Assembly (NCBI GenBank): GCA_026713605.1
Contig: JAPOOC010000006.1
Location: 1-51,547, forward strand
Reading direction: 5' to 3'
Source of the DNA: Candidatus Kaiserbacteria bacterium
GTDB taxonomy: Bacteria > Patescibacteriota > Minisyncoccia > Phycocordibacterales > JABAAK01
Length of the DNA stretch: 51,547 nucleotides
Shown: one piece after another, positions 44,388 to 51,547 of the stretch
How the letters are laid out: each line of letters begins with the position of its first letter
How positions within the stretch are numbered: position 1 is the stretch's first letter
Notes under the pieces: model-generated
Databases searched by the model: none
Told to the model about the DNA's origin: nothing
The model's input: the letters and a program-made list of their open reading frames with translations, nothing else
Translations under genes and position numbers: made by a program

Positions 44388-46541
44388 TTATTCATTATGA
44401 ATTTTTTTGTAGGTGAGGTGGCGTTTAAGCGGTTGATGTTGTTTGTGTTTGAGCGTTGGGTCGGCTTTGGTGATACTTGCGGCTTCTTGTCGAGCAAGGG
44501 CGGTGAGCTTTTGGTTTTTGAGTGCTTCCATAATGAGGTCGGGTATGCCGGATTGACGGATGCCGGCGAGTTCGCCACCACCACGGGTCTCCAGGTCTTT
44601 TTGGGCTAGCGTGAAGCCGTTGTGGGTGCTTTCAAAGGTTTTGAGACGGCTTAGGGTTTGTTCGTTTTTGCTGTCAGTGACGGCGTAGCAGTAAGGTTGG
44701 TGGTTGCTGCGGATGACCCGTCCGCGGAGTTGGTGTAGTTGTGCAAGTCCGAAGCGTTCGGCGTGGAGTATGGTGATGATGGTGGCGTTTGGGATGTTCA
44801 TTCCCACCTCCACAACTGTGGTGCAGACCAGGATGTCAGTGGTGCCGTCGCTGAATTGCTCCATCACTTCTTGTTTCTCGTTTGCTTTCATTTTGCCGTG
44901 TAGGACATCAATAGTGAGGTCAGGGAATATGTTTCTTGCGAGGTGTTTGTACTCTTCTTCCACCGATCGGAGCGGGGAATCTTCATCTTCATAGACGCGA
45001 GGACAGAGGATGTATGCCTGGCGCCCTTTTTCCACCTCTTCGTGTATATGTTCATATGCTTTTTGGATTTTTTTTGTCGTTATGAGTTTTGTTTTGACTG
45101 GCTTGCGTCCTTTTGGCATCTCTTCAATGATGCTGATGTCCAGGTCGCCGTAGATGGTGAGAGCAAGTGTGCGAGGGATAGGGGTTGCAGTCATGGAGAG
45201 GAGGTGGGGTGTGTGGGTGTCAGCAGCGTTGGCGAGTGTTTGTCGTTGCGCGATGCCAAAGCGGTGTTGCTCGTCTATGATGACGAGCGCGAGGCGTTTG
45301 AATTGTATGTTTTTCTGTATAATTGCGTGTGTGCCGACGATAATGGCGATTTCTCCGGATGCTATCCATTTTTTTAACTGTGTTTTTGCTACTTTGGTTG
45401 GTTCTTTAGGGTTTACTTTTGACGGATATTTGAGGCATTCTTTACCACTCATGAAGCCGATGTGTAGCGGGAGGTGCTTGAAGAGGTGTATGAGGGTTTT
45501 GAACTGCTGTTTTGCGAGGATTTCTGTTGGGGCGAGGTAGGCACATTGGGGTTTACCGCTTGTACTCTCTTCAGGGGTTGCGGTTACTATTCCATGCATG
45601 ACTGCTGCGGCGACTGCCGTTTTCCCTGAGCCGACATCACCTTCTAATATTCGGGACATCGGTTTGTTGCTGTGTATGTCTTTAAGGATTTCGGTTACTA
45701 CTTTTTTCTGATCTTTCGTTGGGGTGAATTCAAAATGATTTTTCATAAAGGTGTCGGTTTCTTTCTGGTCTACTGATAGGTTGTATGCTTGCGAGGTGAG
45801 GCGAGTGTTTTTTGCGATGTGTTGGGTAACCTGTAATGCGAGAGTTTGCTCAAATGAGAAGTGTTTTTTGGCTGCTTCATATTCTCCCTGCGTTGTTGGC
45901 TTGTGGATGTAAATAAGAGCATCATAGCGGTTTGGGAGGTTGAGGCGGTTGCGGGTATCTTCAGGTATCAGATCGTCTATTTTTTTAATAGTATTTTCAG
46001 CGAGGATTTTTTCTATGGTGGCGCGGAACCAGCGTGACGATATACCTTTCGTCTCAGGGTAGACGGCGATCAGTTCTCTTCGAGTGCCCGTGTCTTCATC
46101 GCTGTCGTTTGCGGTGAAGATGTTTTCTGGTTGTTTTGTGGCGTGTTTGATGGTTGGGTTGGTGAAGTACGGTTTCTCTTTTCCGGCAATTTTTCCGGTT
46201 ATTTCCACGGTGTCTCCTTGGGTGTATTGCTTTGCGATGTAGGGTTGGTTGAACCAGACAGCACGAATCTTTTCACCGTTTGTCAGGAGTGTCGCTTCAG
46301 CTATCATCATTCTTCTCTTGCCGCCGGTGCGACGCATATTGATTTTTTCTACTGTGCCGGTGAAGGCAACCTCTTTCCCTTTTTCTGCTGTGCCGGTGAA
46401 CTCTTGTGCCGCTTCGGTGTAGCGATTGGGGAAGTGGTAGAGGATATCGTGAATGGTTTCTATGTTTAGTTTTTTGAGGGCGGTTAGGTGTGTTTTCTTC
46501 ATGGATGGGATATAGTGTGCTATTAGCGTTGACTCTTCCAT
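44388..46541 (-). CDS. recG: ATP-dependent DNA helicase RecG
   Basis: LEGDVGSGKTAVAAAVMHG, IIDEQHRFGIAQRQ, MTATPIPRTLALTIYGDLDISIIEEMPKGRKPV, LHQLRGRVIRS. Confidence 0.97.
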   Translation of the reverse strand: MEESTLIAHYIPSMKKTHLTALKKLNIETIHDILYHFPNRYTEAAQEFTGTAEKGKEVAFTGTVEKINMRRTGGKRRMMIAEATLLTNGEKIRAVWFNQPYIAKQYTQGDTVEITGKIAGKEKPYFTNPTIKHATKQPENIFTANDSDEDTGTRRELIAVYPETKGISSRWFRATIEKILAENTIKKIDDLIPEDTRNRLNLPNRYDALIYIHKPTTQGEYEAAKKHFSFEQTLALQVTQHIAKNTRLTSQAYNLSVDQKETDTFMKNHFEFTPTKDQKKVVTEILKDIHSNKPMSRILEGDVGSGKTAVAAAVMHGIVTATPEESTSGKPQCAYLAPTEILAKQQFKTLIHLFKHLPLHIGFMSGKECLKYPSKVNPKEPTKVAKTQLKKWIASGEIAIIVGTHAIIQKNIQFKRLALVIIDEQHRFGIAQRQTLANAADTHTPHLLSMTATPIPRTLALTIYGDLDISIIEEMPKGRKPVKTKLITTKKIQKAYEHIHEEVEKGRQAYILCPRVYEDEDSPLRSVEEEYKHLARNIFPDLTIDVLHGKMKANEKQEVMEQFSDGTTDILVCTTVVEVGMNIPNATIITILHAERFGLAQLHQLRGRVIRSNHQPYCYAVTDSKNEQTLSRLKTFESTHNGFTLAQKDLETRGGGELAGIRQSGIPDLIMEALKNQKLTALARQEAASITKADPTLKHKQHQPLKRHLTYKKIHNE

Positions 46542-46714
46542 ACTGGTATTAGTATACTTTGTGTTGCACTACCCTGTTTTCCGTGATGTAGTTTTATCAG
46601 GTAGTGTCTATTCTGTCAACCCCTTGTTTTTATTAGGTTTTTAGGTGATACTGGTGGTGTTTGAGCGTGTTTATAATCCTTTAAAACACTTTAAAATAGA
46701 AGGAGGTGCATACA

Positions 46715-47221
46715 ATGCGTATTTTCTTTACGCTTTTAGTGCTGGTTTTGGTGTGGACTTTTGTTGGCTGTGGGGATATGAATAATCCCATCCAGCCAAA
46801 TACTTCCCCTCTTCCGCCAGACGGAACAATCGTTCCCACTGTTGAGGGGGATGATGGAACTATCATTTTTAACGATCGTATTCGAGTCGTCTCTGCCGGC
46901 TTACCAAATCCTATCCATTGGGTAGATTCTGGTGATGGTGTGCCGTCGGAAGAGGCAGGGGAGTCCGAGGGTGAGATCTTGCCTGACGAAGTGCGTGATG
47001 GAGATGGAGACGGTGGTACTGCTGCCGATGTTTCTCCTGATGCTGTTACGGACGGCGATTCTTCAGCTGGTCCTGATGTTGTTGTAGATGATGATGGTGA
47101 TGATTCACTAGAGCCCGATGTGGTTGATGATGGCGGTGGTGTTACGGATGGCTCTACTGAAATCCCAGAATCTCCGGCAAACGAAGATGATGGTGATATT
47201 TGGGGGGAAGTTGTTGATTGA
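46715..47221 (+). CDS. Acidic low-complexity lipoprotein
   Basis: MRIFFTLLVLVLVWTFVGCGD lipobox, AGGAGG Shine-Dalgarno, Asp/Gly/Ser-rich mature region. Confidence 0.7.
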   Translation: MRIFFTLLVLVLVWTFVGCGDMNNPIQPNTSPLPPDGTIVPTVEGDDGTIIFNDRIRVVSAGLPNPIHWVDSGDGVPSEEAGESEGEILPDEVRDGDGDGGTAADVSPDAVTDGDSSAGPDVVVDDDGDDSLEPDVVDDGGGVTDGSTEIPESPANEDDGDIWGEVVD

Positions 47222-47241
47222 GTTTTTCTTGAGGAGGTTTT

Positions 47242-47388
47242 ATGGGTCGGAAAAGTTTTTCTCCGGGGAAAAGGAAGCGGGGGCGATCTCGAAATGGTCG
47301 CAAGCGTCGTCATGTTCATGTTCGGGACAGTGTTCGGGACAAAAGAAACGGTGATCGGATCACTGTCCGATCTACCGTTGATGCGTAG
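47242..47388 (+). CDS. 48-aa Arg/Lys-rich small protein
   Basis: MGRKSFSPGKRKRGRSRNGRKRRHVHVRDSVRDKRNGDRITVRSTVDA; GAGGAGG Shine-Dalgarno; terminator right after stop; not in ORF track. Confidence 0.6.
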   Translation: MGRKSFSPGKRKRGRSRNGRKRRHVHVRDSVRDKRNGDRITVRSTVDA

Positions 47389-47407
47389 CACAATACATTT
47401 TTTTATT

Positions 47408-47447
47408 ACGCCGACTATGTGAAGACATGGTCGGCGTTATTTTTTTG
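47408..47447 (+). terminator. 13-bp terminator hairpin
   Basis: ACGCCGACTATGT GAAG ACATGGTCGGCGT TATTTTTTT (one G-T wobble). Confidence 0.9.
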
Positions 47448-47451
47448 TTCA

Positions 47452-47649
47452 CTACTGATTTAGGACTCGAATGGTCTGTGAATTATTGAATATATCCTTG
47501 CTCGGTTTTTTATTACTACTGTAGGTGACCATTGAGCTGATGCTTATGAGGAGGAGTATTGTCATAATGAAGCCGATAACTATCGTTTGCAACAGGGTTA
47601 ATCGTTGCTTGCTTGCCACAATTTTACTTGACTCACTTTTTTTGCTCAT
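47452..47649 (-). CDS. Small single-pass membrane protein
   Basis: MSKKSESSKIVASKQRLTLLQTIVIGFIMTILLLISISSMV; GGTATACT upstream on minus strand. Confidence 0.5.
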   Translation of the reverse strand: MSKKSESSKIVASKQRLTLLQTIVIGFIMTILLLISISSMVTYSSNKKPSKDIFNNSQTIRVLNQ

Positions 47650-47747
47650 ACACTTCTGTTTTTTATGCACATTTGTAGTATACCGCCATCTATTTACTTT
47701 GCAATAGTAATCCACAATGGTACTATGTTCTTGTTTTACCCTTTTTT

Positions 47748-49634
47748 ATGCTTAACAAAGAACAAGAAGAAGCGGTGCGGAAGGGCGATTGCTCACTCTT
47801 GATTGTTGCGGGTGCAGGGACCGGGAAGACGCGTGTGTTGGTTGAGAAAATTGCGCACTTGTTGCGGAGTGATGTTGCTGCCCACCGCATTCTTGCGCTT
47901 ACTTTTACTAACAAGGCGGCAGATGAGATGCGTTCTCGGGTGTATGAGCGCCACCCCTCTTCGCAACCTCCTTTCGTTGGCACTTTTCATGCATACTGTG
48001 TTTCCTTGTTGCGAGAGTTTTATGCAGATGCTGGTGTTTCGGAGCGGTTTGTTATTTTTGATCGTGATGCGTGTCGGCGTGTTGTGAAGCGGTGTATGAA
48101 GCAGGAGGGCATTGTTGCCATAACGCCGAGAGTTATGCAGCACACTCTTAGTAGATTGAAGACCGGTTGCGTGTCTGGTGAGGGGGATGACCTTGTTGCT
48201 GCTGCGGAACGAGTTCTGCCGGTGTATGTGCATGCTATGGAGCAGGAGCAAGCACTTGACTTTGATGACTTGCTTTTGAAGGTGATTGCTTTGTTGCAGG
48301 AGAAACATGCTGTGCGGGAGCAGGTGCGGTTGCGCTATGCCTATATTTTAGTTGATGAGTTTCAGGATACTGATAGTGTGCAGAGCCGTTTGGTTTCCCT
48401 CCTGAAGGGTGACCAAGCCCGTGTCATCGCAGTTGGTGATACTGATCAGACCATTTATTCGTGGCGCGGTGCCAGTGTGCATAACATGCTCTCTTTTGCT
48501 GAACAGTATGATCCGGTTTCTACTATATTCCTTACGCAGAACTATCGTTCTAGTGGCAGTATCCTCGCCGCCGCCAATGCTGTTATTGCTAAAAATGTGT
48601 ACCGTCAGGATAAAGAGCTTGTTGCTACGCGAGGTGAAGGGGAACAGGTTGGCCTGCTTATTTCTGACGATGGGGAGCGTGAGGCAGTGACGATTGCTCA
48701 CACCATCACAGACCTTCATTCGCGTGGCGTTGGGTATGGCGATATTGCCATTTTGTTTCGCGCTAATTTTCAGGCACGAGCGTTTGAAACACAGATGCTT
48801 GCGCAGCAGGTGCCATACACCGTGCTCGGTACTCGTTTTTTTGAGCGTTCGGAAGTGAAGGATTTGTTGGCGTATCTCGTGTTGGTGCAGAATCCGAATT
48901 CCCGGGAGGCGTTTACCCGTGCTGTTGGTGTGCCGCGTCGTGGTATTGGTGCACGCACGCTTGAGCGAATTTTTTCTGGTGCGGAACACCTACTCTCTCC
49001 TTCTGCGCTTTCAAAAGTTGCAAATTTTCGTTCTGTTGTTTCTCATATTACTGACTTAGCCAAGATGCAGCCAGTTGCCACGGTGTTGCAGGAACTCTTG
49101 ACTGTGCTGGCATACCGTGACTATCTTACGGTTACTTATGACAACCCGGACGATCGGATGCGGGAAGTTGGAGAACTTGTTTCCTTTGCTGACCGTTTTT
49201 CACATCTTTCCGGCATTGATGGTATCGCACAGATGCTTGCGGAGGTTGCGTTGAGTAGTGAGCAGGATTCTTTGCGTGTTAGTGCGCGGGATTCGGTTCG
49301 GTTGATGACGATACATGCGGCGAAGGGTTTGGAGTTTCCATATGTGTTTATTGTCGGTATGGAGGAGGGGTTGTTTCCATTCTTTCATGATGATGGGGTG
49401 GCGCATGATGGGGAGGAAGAGCGCCGTCTTTGCTATGTCGCAATGACGCGGGCGAAGGATAAACTGTATTGTTCGTATGCTCGGAGACGGAATATTTTTG
49501 GCTCGTGGCGTAGTATGCGTCCATCTTCATTTTTATCTGATATCCCTGATCATCTTATACTACCTACCACTGATTTGGCGGATAGTGTTTACGATGGTGA
49601 TGTGCAATCGTCGGATGCGTCTATTGTGTGGTGA
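47748..49634 (+). CDS. UvrD/PcrA-family ATP-dependent DNA helicase
   Basis: LNKEQEEAVRKGDCSLLIVAGAGTGKTRVLVEKIAHLL, LVDEFQDTDSVQ, GDTDQTIYSWRGA, VRLMTIHAAKGLEFPYVFIVGMEEGLFP. Confidence 0.95.
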   Translation: MLNKEQEEAVRKGDCSLLIVAGAGTGKTRVLVEKIAHLLRSDVAAHRILALTFTNKAADEMRSRVYERHPSSQPPFVGTFHAYCVSLLREFYADAGVSERFVIFDRDACRRVVKRCMKQEGIVAITPRVMQHTLSRLKTGCVSGEGDDLVAAAERVLPVYVHAMEQEQALDFDDLLLKVIALLQEKHAVREQVRLRYAYILVDEFQDTDSVQSRLVSLLKGDQARVIAVGDTDQTIYSWRGASVHNMLSFAEQYDPVSTIFLTQNYRSSGSILAAANAVIAKNVYRQDKELVATRGEGEQVGLLISDDGEREAVTIAHTITDLHSRGVGYGDIAILFRANFQARAFETQMLAQQVPYTVLGTRFFERSEVKDLLAYLVLVQNPNSREAFTRAVGVPRRGIGARTLERIFSGAEHLLSPSALSKVANFRSVVSHITDLAKMQPVATVLQELLTVLAYRDYLTVTYDNPDDRMREVGELVSFADRFSHLSGIDGIAQMLAEVALSSEQDSLRVSARDSVRLMTIHAAKGLEFPYVFIVGMEEGLFPFFHDDGVAHDGEEERRLCYVAMTRAKDKLYCSYARRRNIFGSWRSMRPSSFLSDIPDHLILPTTDLADSVYDGDVQSSDASIVW

Positions 49635-49658
49635 TTTACTCTGTATTACAATGATGGC

Positions 49659-50423
49659 ATGCAGAAAAAACTTGGGCAGTACTTTTTGCGTTCGCGCGGT
49701 GTGTTGCGGGCGGTTGTTGCGGCGCTGGATGTTCCGAGCAGTGTGGTGGCAGTTGAGGTTGGTCCCGGGAAGGGTGCGTTGACGGAATGCATCCTTGATC
49801 GATATGATTCTGTGATCGCGATTGAGAAAGATGTTGCTCTTGTGCAGGTGTTGCAAGAGCGATTTGCTGATGTTCTTTCTGGCGGTCAGTTGACGCTTAT
49901 CACCGGAGATGTGCGGGATGGTGCATGGTTGTCCTTGGTGCAGGGTCGATCTTATGTCGTTATTGCGAATATTCCCTACTATCTCACTGGTTCACTCATA
50001 CGGAATATGTTGACTGACACACATCCGCCGGTTGCGATGTCTTTGGTGGTGCAGAAGGAGGTTGCAGAGCGAATTACCAGGCGGAAGGGGGGTAAGGAGT
50101 CGCTCTTATCGCTTTCGGTGCGACTGTTTGGTGTTGCACGCTATGTGCAGACCGTGCCACGCAAGATGTTTTCCCCGCAACCGCGGGTTGACTCAGCGAT
50201 TATTACCATTACTGCTATACAGCAGCCGTCGTTGCAGGTGCAGGACACTTTTTTTGCTATTATACGAACTGCATTTCAGGAGAAACGCAAGACGGTTTTG
50301 AAGAAGTTTGCTGATGCCCCGGATGTACATGCTGCTTTGGCGCAGTGTGGTGTTTCTTCGCGTGATCGGGCGGAAGATATATCTTTTGAAACTTGGTATC
50401 GAGTGGCATGTCTTGTTGTGTAG
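49659..50423 (+). CDS. rsmA: 16S rRNA dimethyladenosine transferase (KsgA/RsmA)
   Basis: KKLGQYFLRSRGVLRAVV..VEVGPGKGALTECIL..VIANIPYYLTGSLIRNML. Confidence 0.94.
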   Translation: MQKKLGQYFLRSRGVLRAVVAALDVPSSVVAVEVGPGKGALTECILDRYDSVIAIEKDVALVQVLQERFADVLSGGQLTLITGDVRDGAWLSLVQGRSYVVIANIPYYLTGSLIRNMLTDTHPPVAMSLVVQKEVAERITRRKGGKESLLSLSVRLFGVARYVQTVPRKMFSPQPRVDSAIITITAIQQPSLQVQDTFFAIIRTAFQEKRKTVLKKFADAPDVHAALAQCGVSSRDRAEDISFETWYRVACLVV

Positions 50424-50480
50424 TAAGGTGCCGTCTGTTGTGGTGCGAGTGTTGCTCTCGCCTTGCTATACTGTTACTAT

Positions 50481-51547
50481 ATGTCAATGTTTCGCTCTTT
50501 CCCCTTACTTTCTTTTGCCGTATTTGTTTCTGTTGCGTTTACACTTTTAAGTGGTGCACAGATCGTTGAGCGACCGTCATGGAATACTTTTTCGGAGGAG
50601 TATCGTGGTGTTGGTGTTGGGTATCGTGTAGGTGTGCAGTTCTTTCGGCATGTTGCTGCTGATCTCAAGAGTGGGTACCCGTTTCCCGAGCTCTCTGTGC
50701 AACAAGGAGATACCCTTCCGGATGGTCTTCGTTTAACTAGCTCTGGTTACCTTGTTGGCACGCCAACGGTGTCAGGATCTTTTTCCTTCACCCTTGTGGC
50801 AGTTAACCGTGCTGGTATTGCGAAGAAGCGGGTTACCCTCCACCTCCGTCCACCTTTTGGTGTTGCCTCCTACAGTGCCGGAGATCTCAACGCTGCCATC
50901 TTGGATGCGCAGGTGTTCCTCAACAGCACCTCCTGTCCAGTAGCCCAGATCGGCCTCGGCTCACCTCATCGAGAAACCCTCTCTTTCCTTCCGGCACTTG
51001 CTGATGCTATAACCTGCTATCAGCGGAAGCACGCTCTTCCTGTTACCGGCACTCTTACCTCTGACCTTCTTTCACACTTTATTGCATCGTATCATACGCG
51101 GTTCATCCCTGGGGACTTTGTCCTTCCTTCAGGTACCACTGCCTCTGGCGCACCTCAATGGCGTACCCCCACCTCCACTCGCACCCTCTTTCTCAATGAT
51201 CCTGTTGCCATAGACCTCCGAAACCTTTTGATACACCAGTATCCCTCACCCTCTTTCCGCATTCGTGCGGGCGTTCTTCCTGCTGGTCTTTCTCTGCAGG
51301 ATGACGGCACTATCACTGGTACCCCGGTTACCCTCACTTCCACAACAGTTACCGTCAGTGCGGAGAACACCTCCGGCTTCGATCTACTTTACCTCACTTT
51401 TTCAATCAACGAATCTGGTTACACCGTTTCTACCACTCACCCCACTATCAGGCAAGCACAGCGCTATCTCAATGGCACTCCCTGTCCTGTTGCACAGCAA
51501 GGTGCCGGTTCTCCTGGGCAAGAGACCTCTTATTTTGGTCAGAAGAC
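50481..51547 (+). CDS. Partial (3' truncated by window end) secreted surface protein with putative Ig/He_PIG-type modules and peptidoglycan-binding-like repeats
   Basis: No stop codon over 355 codons from ATG 50481; signal peptide MSMFRSFPLLSFAVFVSVAFTLLSGAQ; LPDGLRLTSSGYLVGTPTVSGSFSFTLVAVN; AQRYLNGTPCPVAQQGAGSPGQETSYFG. Confidence 0.85.
   Translation, partial: MSMFRSFPLLSFAVFVSVAFTLLSGAQIVERPSWNTFSEEYRGVGVGYRVGVQFFRHVAADLKSGYPFPELSVQQGDTLPDGLRLTSSGYLVGTPTVSGSFSFTLVAVNRAGIAKKRVTLHLRPPFGVASYSAGDLNAAILDAQVFLNSTSCPVAQIGLGSPHRETLSFLPALADAITCYQRKHALPVTGTLTSDLLSHFIASYHTRFIPGDFVLPSGTTASGAPQWRTPTSTRTLFLNDPVAIDLRNLLIHQYPSPSFRIRAGVLPAGLSLQDDGTITGTPVTLTSTTVTVSAENTSGFDLLYLTFSINESGYTVSTTHPTIRQAQRYLNGTPCPVAQQGAGSPGQETSYFGQK

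Noticed and set aside
46567-46606. CACTACC(C)TG...CAGGTAGTG inverted repeat in the recG/lipoprotein divergent region
   Set aside because: Could be an operator, but short, with a bulge and a 21-nt loop and no second copy; evidence too thin.

Overview
The window looks like a chromosomal fragment of a Candidate Phyla Radiation (Patescibacteria, probably Parcubacteria-type) bacterium. This placement is inference from gene content and style; no database search was run. The housekeeping backbone comprises RluA-type pseudouridine synthase, rpsF-ssb-rpsR, efp, recA, ftsK, uvrA, tuf, a split S10/spc ribosomal cluster (rpsJ-rplC-rplD-rplW-rplB-rpsS-rplV-rpsC-rplP // rpmC-rpsQ-rplN-rplX-rplE), nrdB-nrdA, recG, uvrD/pcrA and rsmA. 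There are also two large surface-type genes carrying peptidoglycan-binding-like motifs, the second running off the window end. Two accessory regions stand out. (A) About 18.4-25.2 kb contains a two-gene cassette present twice (small RHH-like protein plus small TM protein), a possible nuclease-like ORF, a STAS-like DUF4325 protein, two Panacea/SocA-type (DUF4065) proteins (one next to a MazF/PemK-like ORF), and two members of a three-member TM-anchored family sharing an unnamed C-terminal domain. A near-identical ~50-65 bp promoter module sits in front of three successive genes there. (B) About 35.85-38.2 kb is inserted between rplP and rpmC and carries a secreted RadC/JAB-like protein with a strongly structured leader, a repeat protein and a superinfection-immunity-like protein; the last two are preceded by a 100-bp repeat at exactly 630 bp spacing. 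Many genes have an extended -10 (TGGTATACT) only 6-10 nt before the ATG, suggesting widespread leaderless transcription. No tRNA, rRNA, CRISPR array or transposase was recognised.
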